Notes: generated from the letters alone by a model not told the origin. Positions 9,282-20,624 are shown, counted from the stretch's first letter. The stretch: 38,226 bases of DNA from Pinguiococcus pyrenoidosus (GCA_019677205.1 JAAMXY010001367.1:1-38226), one strand, 5' to 3'. Program-made: numbers and translations.

Positions 9282-10452
9282 TCATGACCACCAGGACACC
9301 AAGCCCAAGCCATCCTCGTTCACCAAGCCTATGATCTGCATGACGGGGGGCTCTGGCTCCGACTTGGTGAGGTCAACCGAGGAGGACCTGAGCGGTAGGG
9401 ATGAAATGGGTGAGGCAAGATCTGAGGAGATGGCGACGGCGAGGCACTGACCTTCGTCGGACCGACGTTGGGGGCGGAGGGATGTCGTCGTTCTCAGGCT
9501 TGACGCTTCCAGCAGCGGACTCGAGGTGTGTGGACGTCGTCAACGCTTGTCGTCCTGACAACGTTGAGTGAACCTGTGTAGGACGAGAAGAGAAGCTTCT
9601 CAGCGCGGTTCTGATCCCCTCGCGGCCTCGCCCACTTATGGCTTGTGACTCACCTGTGTGAAGTTGATGCTTCTTACACGGAATCGAATCGGCTCCCCGA
9701 CATTAAAGGCGAAGACGCTCTCTGCATCCGGGTCCGCGTCCTCGTCCTCGTCCTCGTCCTCATTCTCTGCAAAGATTCAGATTCAGAATGAGCTCAAGCT
9801 TGGAGACGCCTTGGCGGACGGGGGCAAGCAGACAGACTCACCATATTTCCACACCCACAGGTTTTCCTCCGCCCGATATTCGCTGGGGCTCTGGAGGAAG
9901 TGCCCAGGAATGACCACATCGTCGAAGAAGTTCATCGACACGCGCAGGCCGTCCTTGTCAGCACTGCTGATGACGCCCGTGAGCACCTCGCCCACGAACG
10001 GACGGAAGCACACCAAGCGGAAAGCCACGTCGTATCTGGCGGTCCCGTCCGCCGGATAGATGAAGCCCTGGGCCAGCTCGTCGAAGTCAAAGAAGGCCAT
10101 GACGAGACCCAAGTCCACAATCGTCTCTCCCACGTATTTCCTCTCGATTTCATCGGCCAAAACCTTTGGGAGAGGAAGCCGCGAAGGTTACACCGCCGTA
10201 GGATTCCGTCAGCAGGCAACCTCGCGGCACCCCTGCGTGCTCTGATTGAAAACTTAATGGCTCCGCATCGCTTGGAGTCCGGGAATACAAAATTGAACGC
10301 CTCAGCTGCACTCAAATGTCATCGTCGCACTGCGGACAGAGCCTACGAGCCGGCCCAAGCTTCTGTTTCTTTCACCCTACCTCTGTGGTGCCGCGGGCAA
10401 AGTCCTGGGGATGGATGGACACGCAGTCCTTCACCGTGCACAGAACGAACAT
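9282..10452 (-). CDS. RPC8: RNA polymerase III subunit RPC8/RPC25 (RPB7 family), 5 exons
   Basis: Exons 10452-10381, 10163-9842, 9766-9654, 9573-9452 and 9387-9282 give 244 aa. Exon 1 opens with MFVLCTVKD and the Q-F pair of the RPB7-like tip domain. Exon 2 carries YPADGTARYDVAFRLVCFRPF and VSMNFFDDVVIPGHFLQ, the S1/OB fold. Exon 3 has an acidic run followed by VGEPIRFRV. Exon 5 ends GLGLVSWWS, the C-terminal signature of POLR3H (human ends GLGLLSWWTSN). The protein pairs with RPC9 to form the Pol III stalk used in initiation on tRNA and 5S genes. Intron 1 (217 bp) is the longest; donors are GTAGGG, GTGAGT, GTGAGT and GTCAGT. The acidic codons of exon 3 come from a gac/gag microsatellite. Diverges from ValRS across 294 bp. 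Confidence 0.93.
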
Positions 10453-10746
10453 GGATCCAAGCACATCGGCGCAGTCGTAGTCTTGAGTGTCTGTCGCAAC
10501 TGCGGCGCTTTGGACGTGTTCAATTTCGATCCTGTGCAGACATACTTTGCGGCCCTACGTGATTGGCGTGCTCTCCAATTTTACAAAGATTAGGTAGCAT
10601 GATAGCTTTAACACGGGAGAATTACTTCCAAAGGCTTCGCAGCCACCTGTACCACACCCGCATGTCGCGAGAGGCGCCGCGCTCTTCGCTCTCCGGAGGC
10701 GCCACAGACTGCGATACCGGCGCTGTCCTCGCTTGGTCCAGCGAAG

Positions 10747-13700
10747 ATGAGTACCGAAGACATGTGGCTCTACGATGAGCAGTACATGCGGCTCCGTGCG
10801 GCGCTGGGCGGCTCGGCAGCGCCGCAAAACGGCGAGCCCGAGGGGAAGCTGAGCAAGCGGGAGCTGAAGCGGCGCGCCAAGGGCAAGGTGAAGAAGGAGA
10901 AGGACGTGAGCAAGTGGAAGACCGAGAGCACGAAGAAAAAGCCGAAGAAAACGGACCATTCCGAGGCGTTTACCTTCGTGAACACCACGCCTGCGGGGCA
11001 AAAGAAGGACATGAGCGGCGAGATGCTGGCCGGATACCAGCCAAAGGCCGTGGAAGCGGCCTGGCAAGCCTGGTGGGAGGCCTCGGGCTTCTGCAGTGCC
11101 CAGCCCAGCGACGTGGAGGGCCGAGATCCGGCTGAGAAGTTCGTCATGGTCATTCCGCCGCCCAACGTGACGGGATCGTTGCACCTGGGCCATGCGTTGA
11201 CCGCCGCCATCCAGGATTCCTTGACCCGGTGGCATCGCATGTGCGGCCATGTGACGCTCTACATCCCGGGCACGGATCACGCGGGCATCGCCACGCAGAG
11301 CGTCGTCGAGAAGCGCCTCATGAAGGAGGAGGGCCTCATGCGCCATGACCTCGGCCGCGAGGAGTTCTTGCGACGCGTCTGGGCCTGGAAGGACCAGTAC
11401 AGCAATCGCATCGAAAGCCAGCTGCGCTTCCTGGGCTCCAGCGTGGACTGGTCCCGCGTCGCGTTCACCATGGACGACAACCTCAGCAGGGCCGTCACCG
11501 AGGCCTTCGTCCGGTTCCACGAGGCGGGCATCCTGTACCGCGGGACGCGGCTGGTGAACTGGAGCTGCGCGCTGCGCAGCGCCATCTCCAAGATCGAGGT
11601 CGACGTGGAGGACATCAAGGGAAGGACCTTCCGCAGTGTGCCGGGCCACACGAAGCGAGACAAGTACGAGTTTGGCACGCTGACCAGCTTCGCCTACAAG
11701 GTGGCGGACGACGCGGGCAACGCGACCGATGAGGAGATCATCGTGGCGACGACGCGGCTGGAGACCATGCTGGGCGATGCAGCCGTCGCGGTCCATCCAG
11801 AAGACCCACGCTACGCGCATCTCCATGGCAAGTTCGTGAAGCATCCGTTCAATGAGGCCTTGCTCCCGATCGTGCTCGACAGCGTCCTCGTTGACATGTC
11901 CTTCGGGACGGGTGCGGTGAAGATCACTCCTGCTCACGATCCGAATGACTACGAGTGCGGCAAGCGCAATGACCTGCCCTTCAACGTCATCTTCAATTTG
12001 GACGGCACCACGAACGAGCTGTGCGGGCAGTTCGCCGGAATGATGCGATACGACGCTCGCATTGCCGTCGAGGAGAGCCTCAAGGAGATGGGCCTGTATC
12101 GCGACAAGACCGACAACCCCATGGCGCTGAGCATCTGCAGTCGAAGCGGCGATGTCATCGAGCCGATGCTGACGCCGCAGTGGTTCGTCAGGTGCGACGA
12201 GATGGCCGAGAGGGCAAAAGATGCCGTGCGGACGGGGGACCTCAAGATCAAGCCCGAGTTCCATGAGCAGACCTGGTTCACATGGCTCAACAACATCGAC
12301 GACTGGTGCGTCAGTCGGCAGCTGTGGTGGGGGCATCGCATCCCGGCCTACTTCGCGACCAAGAAGGACGAAGGAGAGCTCGACTGCATGGACGAGCAGC
12401 ACAACGACAGATGGATTGTTGCGCGCTCGGAGGCCGAGGCCCGCGAGAAGGCGGCGGAGAAGCTGGGAACGACCGCGGACAACGTCAAGCTCGAGCAGGA
12501 CCCCGATGTCCTAGACACGTGGTTCTCCAGCGGTCTCTTTCCGTTCTCCGTCTTTGGCTGGCCAAGGGAAACGCCGGATCTGGGGGCATTCTACCCGACG
12601 TCGCTCCTGGAGACCGGCTTGGACATCCTGTTCTTCTGGGTCGCTCGCATGGTGATGATGGGCCTGCAGCTGACCGACCAGCTGCCCTTCCACACCGTGT
12701 ACTTGCACGCGATGGTCCGCGACAAGTACGGTCGCAAGATGAGCAAGTCGCTGGGGAACGTCATTGACCCGCTTGAAGTCATCAACGGCTGCGATCTGGA
12801 GGTACGTTCGTGCTGCTTTGCCAGCTGGTGGATACGGTGGCGTGCCTGGAGGCCAGTGGATGATACCAATACCTATCATGAGGATTCGATGACTTCGAAA
12901 ATCAAACACTCTAATTTTTTACTGATGGTAGCTGTGGTGCACAGCCAAGCAGCAGACGTGGAGCGTCCTAAACTCGCTGAAATCTGAGATCTGATGCGAG
13001 GTTTCTTCTCATTCTTTCTTTTCAGGTCCTGAAGCAAAAGCTTATGTCCGGGAACCTGCCGGAGAAGGAGGTCAAGAAAGCCATCAAGGGTCAAGAGGAG
13101 GAGTTTCCGGACGGCATTCCCGAGTGTGGTTGCGATGCACTTCGTTTCGGGCTTTTGGGTACGTTAACTGTTTTTCCTCTTTTTTTGGTGTGGTGGTGGT
13201 CATGGTCATGGTCATGGTGGCGGCGGTGGTGGTGGTGGTGCCGGTTCCTTTCCCTCCCACAGCTTCTCCCGGCGGCTATGATAACCAATTCATGCTCCAC
13301 CGAACAGCATACACGATTCAGGGGCGGAACATCAACCTTGACATCAAGCGTGTCGTGGGCTACCGCAACTTCTGCAATAAGCTCTGGAACGTGACGCGTT
13401 TCGCCCTGACATACGTGAAGGATGTCACGCCGACGCTTACGATGCAGAGTGAGATGGCGGCTGCGGTTCGAGCCCGGGATCCAGCGCTTGCCCCACGGGA
13501 CTACTTCATCTTCTCGCAGTTGAACACTCTCGCCGCGAAGGTGAATGCGCTCTTTGGCACCTACGAGTTCGGGGAGACGGCCAACGTGATTCACAGCTTC
13601 TGGAGGGACGATCTGTGCGATTTTTATCTGGAAGTCATCAAGCCGACGATGAAGGGAGAGGACACGCCGGCCAAGCTGATGACGCAGAAGATGCTCTACA

Positions 13701-14350
13701 TCTGCCTGGACTGCGCGCTGCGCATCACGCACCCGATGATGCCATTCGTGACCGAGGAGCTGTGGCAAAGGCTTCCCGGCCGTGGCACCTTGGGACCAGA
13801 TGAACCTGCTTCGATCATGCTGTCTCCGTTTCCCATCGCCGAAGAGGGCGTCATCTCGCCAGAGATCGTCAACGAGACGAAGTACGTGCAAGATGTCATC
13901 ACGGCTGGCCGATCAATGCGCGAGCAGTATCAGCTCGGGCGAACGGAGGTCGAGATGTACATGACCGTCGAGAATCCAGAGGATGGCAGCGAGATCGAAC
14001 GCCTTCGCATGCACGCGGACGACATCGGGACTCTCTGTCGATGTGGCAAGTTTGAGGTGCACACCGATGAGTCCGCCATCCCCGATCGGTGCGCAACCCG
14101 CGTCGTGTCACCAACCATCAAGATCTTCATGAATCTTGCCGGGCTGGTGGATGCCGCGGCCGAGCTGAAGAAGCTCCGCAAAGAGCTGACGAAGCTTGAG
14201 GGCGCGCTGAATCCCCTTCTGAAGAAGATGGAGGCACCGGGATATGCCGAGCGCGTGCCGCAGAAGGTGCAGGATGATAACCGGGCGAAGGCAGAGGCAT
14301 ACCAGGCCAAGCGTCAGAACATCGTCGCCGAAATCGAGAAGTGGGCGTAA
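10747..14350 (+). CDS. VARS: Valyl-tRNA synthetase, 3 exons
   Basis: Exons 10747-12801, 13026-13158 and 13308-14350 give 1076 aa. The enzyme charges tRNA-Val and edits threonine. Visible marks: a Lys-rich N-terminal extension (residues ~34-70) typical of eukaryotic cytosolic ValRS; the HLGH class I motif (146-149); a CP1 editing domain ([33 protein letters not shown]); [14 protein letters not shown] (664-668); the anticodon-binding region; and a C-terminal coiled coil ([14 protein letters not shown]). Intron 2 ends at 13307, which rebuilds [15 protein letters not shown]. Both donors are GTACGT. The AUG start gives no mitochondrial presequence. An out-of-frame ATG at 10599 opens a 59-codon reading frame that overlaps the start codon and could act as a uORF if transcribed. 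Confidence 0.95.
13186..13245 (+). repeat. GGT/CATGGT microsatellite inside ValRS intron 2
   Basis: Runs of ggtggt and three catggt units follow a T-rich tract. It is intronic, so reading-frame constraints do not apply. Confidence 0.75.
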
Positions 14351-14397
14351 AAGGGCGTAGTGGACCAAAAGGGGAGCAACCAAGCAGAGCAGTCGCT

Positions 14398-16898
14398 TTA
14401 TCCTATGATGTTTTGTACAATGCCCACCGCCACGGTGTTGCCACGATCGCGCAACGCAAATCGGCCCAGAGCTCGGCATTCTGCGAACACATCCATGCAG
14501 ACCACTTGGTCGAGCTTGAGCACCGCACGGCACGTCGTGTTGGCCAACACATGCCGAGGCTTCTTGCCAATAACGGATCCGCTGGCGTCGACCATCGGCA
14601 GCAGCTTCTTCACAGAGCACGTCACTTCCTTGCCGTCTCGATGCAGCAGGAAGGCGCTTCCTGTTGGGTTTTGTTTCTTTCAGGCTTTGCAGCTGTGCCA
14701 TCACGTGTTGGACAAGCGGCGCCTTTCGCCACAACGTCTGCCTACCTTTGATGATGGGTATGAAGAGGCTTTCCAGCGTCCGTAGCTGCACTTCGACCTC
14801 CTCAGCAAGCGGCACCAGCTCCGATCGGCGAGCTTTGCACAGAACGGATCCTGCGGGAATTCGACTATGGTGGTGCGTGCGCTTTTAGCCATCCCTTGCG
14901 ACGCTTTTCCGTCCCCTTCCGATCCCATTTCACGCATACCTCACATCGCCGACATCCTGCACGACGATCTCCGGATTTTCGGAATCGGGTCGGACCACCT
15001 CCTCGGCAGATCTCGTCCCATTGACCTGACGCACGGTGAAGATGTCTCCAGTGGGCATCACGACAAGGCGCTGCCCGACCCGGAGCCTCCCAGCAACGCA
15101 GGTGCCGGAAATCTTGGCTTTGTCCCTCCCCAAGGCCGTCGCATCGCCCACGATGAATCTGAAGGGCTTGTCCACCTGTCTCGGCGGGATGGCGAAGTTC
15201 TCCAGCGCTTCAATCAACGTCGTCCCGCCGTACCACTCCCTGAACGGTGCAGCGGTCTCCTCATCCTCGCTGCTAGGCTGCAGATCCCCTCCCACATTCA
15301 CCCCAGTGAGTCCGGACACGGGCACATATCTAGCATGCCGAAGGCGTGTGAGGCATTCGAAGATCAGCCGGATGGCATAGGACAGGCCGTCTCCTACCGT
15401 ATCTTTGCGGACTTGAATCCGCAGGAGAGCAGATACGGCTCCAGCTGAGCACAGATGTCGTCGAATCGCTCCTGAGACCAGACTGGCTCGGATATATCTA
15501 GCTTGTTTACCGCCACCAGCACCTGCAAGAAGCAGACGATCGACTTGCGTTGAGCTGCCGTGGTCAGTACCGGCGGGCCTCTACGGAAGGAGGAACGTAC
15601 TTGCTGCACTCCCATTCCCCTTGCAAGCACAGCGTGCTCCCTCGTCTGCCCTCCCTTGCCGAACGCGCTCTCGAACTCGCCAGTGCTCGCCGGCACCACC
15701 AGCAAAGCAACGTCAGCCTGAGCGGCTCCTTTACGGAGGAGGACGAGCGGCACGGGGACGGGTGGTTCAGATGAAAGGAATACGCGCCGAACAAAGAATG
15801 AAGAAGAAGAAGAGAAATAGGCCTCGAAGATGCACGACGCATCACTTGCTCACCTGCTATCATTCGTGGAACAAAATCGGCATGTCCGGGAGCGTCTAAG
15901 ATGACCAGGACGCGGCCAGAGGGAAGCTGGACGCTCTTCTGCGCCACATCCATCGTCACGCCGCGTTCCCGTTCGGTAGAGCCCTCGTCCATGGCCCAAG
16001 CGAGATGGAAACTGCTCTTTCCCGCGGCCGTGGAGTCCCTCCGTAGCTTATCAAGCGCTCGCGTGGACAGAACTCCGCAGTGGAGGAGCAGCCTGCCCAT
16101 GAGCGTGCTTTTGCCCGCGTCCACATGGCCAATGACCACCATGCTGAGCGTGTCCGACGTGCGCTCTAGCTCAGCCTCGTCAACATCGGATGCTTTGTCT
16201 TCCTCAAGGCCTGTCTCGAGGAGCGAGTTCGGGTTCGGACTGGGCGAGCGAAGGCTCGTGCGGGAGCAGGAGCGAGAGATGGGCGTCTCGAAGGATTTCA
16301 CCGGCGTCACCCGAGTCCCCGAAACACTCTCGCTTGCCGCGGGAGTGTCAAGCCCTCGCTGCGCAGCTCCATTGTCTTCGGTCTCTGTCCGAGTCGGTGA
16401 TGACCTCAGATCCAGAAAAGGCGCCGAGAAGCGCCTCACCGGGTTGGGAACCGCCGGCGAAGGCCCTGTGAGGCCGGGCGGCGGCGGCAAGGACGCCTTT
16501 CTTTGCGCCTCTTGGCTGGCGCTTTCCGCGGCCACTTTGCGTCTGCTGACCTCTGCGAAGATCTCGTCTAGAGCAGCAGCTTGGTCCAGTTCGCTCCGGC
16601 GGATGATGTCATCCACTTCGGCGTCGGTGAGGCCCACGTCGCTCCAGCTTTGATTTCCCACGAAGGATAGCAGAGTTGAGCGCATCTCGCCCACTTTCCG
16701 CTCTTCTTCCACCTCCACGCTCGCCCCCAGAAACGCCCCGAGATTGCTGATGGATGCGGCGCCGCGGATGGGCGCGTTGTCGCCATCGGCGTCCGCGGTC
16801 TCCGGCTCGTACTCATCGTAGTCGTAGTAGTCGTCGTCGTAGTAGGCATCGTCGTAGTCGTCGTAGATCTCGTTCCGCACATCGCGATGTCTCGACAT
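14398..16898 (-). CDS. HBS1: HBS1-like translational GTPase (ribosome rescue), 6 exons
   Basis: Exons 16898-15854, 15728-15601, 15522-15398, 15329-14940, 14864-14746 and 14660-14398 give 689 aa. HBS1 works with Dom34/Pelota to split stalled ribosomes in no-go and non-stop decay. The N-terminus is unusually Asp/Tyr-rich, then comes a short helical region (TDAEVDDIIRRSELDQAAAL) like the HBS1 N-terminal domain, and a long Ser/Pro linker. GTPase motifs: GHVDAGKST (257-265), DAPGH (335-339), NKLD in exon 3. Domain 3 ends GRFALRDRGNTVAVGIVQ, the eEF1A-family signature. It is called HBS1 rather than eEF1A or eRF3 because of the long extension, the early GTPase divergence and the domain 3 form; eRF3 is the main alternative. 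The exon 4/5 junction (acceptor CCATAG) is the least certain. The 3' end lies 47 bp from the ValRS stop, convergent. Confidence 0.88.
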
Positions 16899-17307
16899 GT
16901 TACGCGACCCGCGAGCTCCGAACGCAGAGCTCGGGCTTGGCGTAGCGGCGTCTGTGGCGCTCGGCCATTTCAACACGCCCCTCGAGTCTATACACGCGGG
17001 CGTATGAATGGTATATCCATGTGCTGTAGATATTATGCTCACAAACGGTAACTGGCAAACAGTATGGGGATAGTCTCTGTCCATCCGTCACAATGCTGTC
17101 GAGTTTGGCCCATGTGTCCTTTCGCTTCTGTCCGCGGCTACTTCAATTTGCTTATCTTGCCATTGTATTCGCAAATGACGTTTGCTGCGGCGCCTTGCCC
17201 AGCACTTGCGCCGTCGAAGCCTCTGTCGAGCGCCGTGACCAAGCCATGCTCACCTAGCTGCCTTACCTGTCAAGCTGAATCCTTCGTTGAGGCCGCTGCG
17301 CCCTCGC
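16899..17307. promoter_or_regulatory. Divergent intergenic region (HBS1 / DUF445)
   Basis: 409 bp between divergent start codons. It reads open on the minus strand upstream of the HBS1 start, but without an ATG and without recognisable protein. Presumed double promoter; no motif stands out. Confidence 0.3.
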
Positions 17308-18987
17308 ATGATAAACATGCGGCGCAGGCGCGGCTGTTCCCGCGGGCTTGCGCTTTGCATGACTATGATTCTGCTGGATGAAGGGCTCGGTCTGCGCGCT
17401 TGTCCGCTGACCGTGCCTCGAGCAGGGCCGTTCGGCTCGCAGGTGCCTTGCCGTCCAGCTTTAGCGCCAAGGCGCGCAGTACGGAGGCTGTTGGTGGGAT
17501 GGAACGGTGCTGGCGACGACGACAAGACCCCTTCGCCTTCGGATCCAGCGCCTCAACCAGCCGCCCGGGCCGCCACGCCAAGTGAAAATGCAACCCAAGT
17601 AGCGGCGGTAGCCTCCTCCGCAACGTCGTCCTCCCCTTCAGTAGCCCAGAAGCTCTGGTACAAGTTTCGGGCGGACTGGAAGGAGTACTGCGCGATCCCC
17701 ATCATAGCAGCCGCAGTCGGCTGGTTCACCAACTGGCTTGCTGTGAAGATGATTTTCTATCCTCTCGAGTTCCGCGGTATCCCGATTCGGGTGTGGGAGG
17801 GGCAGCCGCTCGGCATCATTGGCTGGCGAGGCATCGTGCCGACAAAGACCGCGAAGATGAGCGGCGTGATGGTGGACATGGTGACGACGCGATTGATTGA
17901 CGTAGATGCGATTTTCCGCAAGCTGGACCCAAAGAAGGTTGCGCAGATCCTTTCTCCAGAGCTAGATAAGCTTGTCCCACAGGTCGCCATCGACATGCTG
18001 GGCGACTCCGGGGGACGCCTTGGCTCCCAGGTTTGGCGGGTTTTTGGGATCTTGTCCTTCGGAGTCTTCGGCAGATTGAAATCAATAGTCCAGCAAAGCT
18101 TCGTCGCAGATCTCGTCAAGGGCATGCAGACGAGCATCAGCGACGTGCTCGATCTGAGGGAGAGCGTCACGTCGCTCATGCTGAAAGATCGAAGCTTGCT
18201 CGTGACCCTCTTCCAGCAGTGCGGTCGGAAAGAGCTCAGCTTCCTTACCAACAGCGGCCTGTGGGTGGGCTTCTTCTTGGGGCTGATCCAGATGTTCTGC
18301 TGGCTCATCTATCGGAATCCATGGACCCTCACGCTGGGCGGCGTCCTCGTGGGCTACCTGACCAACTGGATCGCGTTGAAGTGGATCTTCGAGCCAGTCA
18401 ATCCCATGAAGTTTGGACCCTTCGTGTTGCAAGGGCTCTTCCTGCGTCGGCAGCAAGAAGTGAGCGTAGAGTTCAGTGATTTCTTCTCCTCGAAGGTGCT
18501 CACTTCGAGGAACCTGTGGAACTCGATCTTCAACGGGCCTCGCAGCGGCGCTTTTCGCGAAGTCGTCGAGTCCCACGTTCGGTCGCTCCTCCAGAAGACC
18601 GGTGTCGGGCTGGCGGCGTCTGCGGGAGCGATCACGAGCATTACCAATAGGATTGTTGATAGACTTCCCGATCACGTGCACGTGCTGCATGAGTACATCG
18701 ACCAGACGCTTGACCTTCGCAACGAGATGCGAGTGGCCATGTCGAAGATGACCCCCGCGCAGTTCGAGCGTGTTCTTCATCCCATATTTGAGGAGGATGA
18801 GCTCACTCTCATCTTGGCGGGAGCCGCTCTCGGAGGCCTGGCGGGCTTCATCCAGCAGATCTTGGCGCAGAGGCAGGAGAGGAAGAAGGCAGCGCTCCTT
18901 AAGAAGCGAGAGGAGAGTGCCACCGCAGCTGGGGACGAAGGCAAGTCGTCTCCACCGGAAGGCACTCCAGGGATAGTGGCGACATAG
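17308..18987 (+). CDS. DUF445 family membrane protein with N-terminal signal
   Basis: Intronless, 559 aa from the first ATG (17308); the in-frame codons before it have no ATG. Residues ~120-145 (IPIIAAAVGWFTNWLAVKMIFYP) are the hallmark of DUF445/YheB-type proteins, and a second copy (GGVLVGYLTNWIALKWIFEP) lies near 350. There are hydrophobic segments at both and near the C-terminus. The N-terminal ~35 residues are basic then hydrophobic (CSRGLALCMTMILL), compatible with a signal peptide or plastid-type leader, but there is no clear Phe cleavage motif. A Ser/Ala/Pro-rich linker follows. Function of the family is unknown; members occur in bacteria and algae. The tail is charged (RQERKKAALLKKREE). 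The stop lies 61 bp from the convergent cis-prenyltransferase stop. Confidence 0.82.
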   Translation: MINMRRRRGCSRGLALCMTMILLDEGLGLRACPLTVPRAGPFGSQVPCRPALAPRRAVRRLLVGWNGAGDDDKTPSPSDPAPQPAARAATPSENATQVAAVASSATSSSPSVAQKLWYKFRADWKEYCAIPIIAAAVGWFTNWLAVKMIFYPLEFRGIPIRVWEGQPLGIIGWRGIVPTKTAKMSGVMVDMVTTRLIDVDAIFRKLDPKKVAQILSPELDKLVPQVAIDMLGDSGGRLGSQVWRVFGILSFGVFGRLKSIVQQSFVADLVKGMQTSISDVLDLRESVTSLMLKDRSLLVTLFQQCGRKELSFLTNSGLWVGFFLGLIQMFCWLIYRNPWTLTLGGVLVGYLTNWIALKWIFEPVNPMKFGPFVLQGLFLRRQQEVSVEFSDFFSSKVLTSRNLWNSIFNGPRSGAFREVVESHVRSLLQKTGVGLAASAGAITSITNRIVDRLPDHVHVLHEYIDQTLDLRNEMRVAMSKMTPAQFERVLHPIFEEDELTLILAGAALGGLAGFIQQILAQRQERKKAALLKKREESATAAGDEGKSSPPEGTPGIVAT

Positions 18988-19048
18988 CTCGGCGAGAAGG
19001 CAGTTTCGCGGCGGCGATCGTCAATCAGAGGCGGTCAAGCGCAATAAA

Positions 19049-20008
19049 CTACTTCCCGAATCTTCGATGTCTCCGCATGTACTCTTTCAACACATCTCGC
19101 AGGTCTCCCCGGTCTACCTCTGGCCACAGCCTATCGATGAAAACGAGCTCTGAGTACGCACACTGGAACAGGAGAAAGTTGCTCAGCCGCTTCTCCCCCG
19201 ACGTCCGGATCAGCAGCTCGGGGTCCGGCAGCCCCGCGGTGGTCAGGAAGCGTCCCACCATTTCCTCGTCTACTTCTTCAGGAGCTATCTCCCGCTTCGC
19301 CACATGCTGCGCGATCCTCTTCGCGGCCCTTGCAATCTCGTCTCGTCCCCCGTAGCTCACGCAGATGTTGACCTGGAAGGCCTCCTCACCCTGCGTGTCC
19401 GCCTCTAGCTTCTCCAAGCAAGACCGCACGTTCGCGGGCAGCCTCTCTGGCTGCGTCGAGCAGATTCTGACGCGAATACCCCTAGCCAGCGCCTTCTTCC
19501 GCATCTCCCGCGAATGCATCGCCAGCACCCGCATGAGAGCCTCCAGCTCTCGAGCGCTGCGGCGCCAGTTCTCCGTGCTGAAGGCGTACACGGTGAGCAT
19601 CTCCAGGCCCTCCGCCATGCACGCCTCGATGAAGCGGCCAAGGGCCTGCCCTCCCGCCTCGTGGCCGCGCAGCCCATCCCCCAACTCGCGCTTTCCATAG
19701 CGGCGGTTGCCGTCCATAATCACCGCCACATGGCGAACGGCCGCCTCTGGACCCAGCGGCTTGAGAACTTTGCGCCTGCGGGGCCTCCGCTCCTGCGGCC
19801 GCAGCGTCAGCACCTCCAGAGCGGCCTTCTGCAGGCTGGAGCGTGACGTGGGCAGGAGCTTTGTGCGGCCCAGGAGCGACAACAAGACGGACGCGACAGA
19901 GACCACGCAGAAGAGCGCCCCGACGCTGTAGATGCCCACGAAGTACAGCTCTGCAAAGCCACTGGCCAGCAGCTGCTGGTAGTCCGGAGGCCGCATCTCC
20001 ACATCCAT
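19049..20008 (-). CDS. cis-Prenyltransferase (dehydrodolichyl/undecaprenyl diphosphate synthase family)
   Basis: Intronless, 319 aa from the ATG at 20008 (an in-frame GTG nine codons earlier was set aside). The family adds IPP units in cis to farnesyl diphosphate, making the dolichol precursor for ER glycosylation. Signature regions: HVAVIMDGNRRYGK (DGNRR at 99-103), VYAFSTENW, SYGGRDEI and PDPELLIRTSGEKRLSNFLLFQ followed by SELVFIDRLWPE. One transmembrane segment at residues ~20-47 suggests ER attachment; a plastid location is less likely because no leader is present. It lacks the C-terminal RxG of heteromeric CPT/NgBR complexes, since it ends MRRHRRFGK, so it may act alone. Mevalonate diphosphate decarboxylase, which makes its IPP substrate, is encoded at 33720. 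Confidence 0.92.
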   Translation of the reverse strand: MDVEMRPPDYQQLLASGFAELYFVGIYSVGALFCVVSVASVLLSLLGRTKLLPTSRSSLQKAALEVLTLRPQERRPRRRKVLKPLGPEAAVRHVAVIMDGNRRYGKRELGDGLRGHEAGGQALGRFIEACMAEGLEMLTVYAFSTENWRRSARELEALMRVLAMHSREMRKKALARGIRVRICSTQPERLPANVRSCLEKLEADTQGEEAFQVNICVSYGGRDEIARAAKRIAQHVAKREIAPEEVDEEMVGRFLTTAGLPDPELLIRTSGEKRLSNFLLFQCAYSELVFIDRLWPEVDRGDLRDVLKEYMRRHRRFGK

Positions 20009-20624
20009 GGCGCCAGCGTCCGATCTTCGCCGCACAACTGCCCAAAGCGCTTTCGGATTTGGGGGAAATCCGTCGACGCGATGCGTCGATGACCGTTTTC
20101 GAAAAGAAACGTCCTAAGAAATAATCCTTTAGCACAAGATTTTATGGGTGTGATAGTGGTGATGATATGGTATGACAATACGGGTGCACACCGCAGGGCA
20201 GGGGAACCTTGCGGGCGGGGGCGAACTCTGAACCCTGAAGAGGATCAACGAGAGTGGCAAGCTTGCTCTCCACTGCGAAATGCCGCGGCAATTCCATCGT
20301 TGGATGAGGGACGCAGCCTTCATCAGGCGGACGGATCCAGCGCCGTTTGAATTCGACCTTCGCAGCGAGGCTGCAAACCATGCTCGTGGGACAAGATACA
20401 TTGGAGTCTCGGCAACGATTCCCTGCAGTGTGCCTCCCAGATACGTGGTGATGTGACGCGGCAGCTTTCAGAAGTAGAGAAAGTACGCGAAAGGGCGGCT
20501 TCGGACAAGCCTATCGGACTCTGGACACGTCGCCCCTAGCATTGCCGGAGACTACCGTTCTCTTCATTGAATCAATGCATGGCGGCAAACGTGGAAATGG
20601 GCGGCGCTCATTCGTGGGGCCTCC
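20009..20624. other. Intergenic region between two minus-strand genes
   Basis: 616 bp containing the promoter of the cis-prenyltransferase and the 3' flank of the acidic gene. I see no exon or RNA gene. A possible extra splice from the acidic gene (donor at about 20629, GTGAGG) into this region would only add a few codons. Confidence 0.35.

Noticed and set aside
10555-12402. 615-codon open frame antisense to ValRS
   Set aside because: GC-rich third positions of the synthetase codons give long stop-free antisense frames. The translation is Leu/Arg/His-rich with no domain, while the sense strand is an unmistakable ValRS.
15564-17084. N-terminal extension of HBS1 upstream of 16898
   Set aside because: Only non-ATG codons lie further upstream; the ATG at 16898 is the first and the extension has no family similarity.
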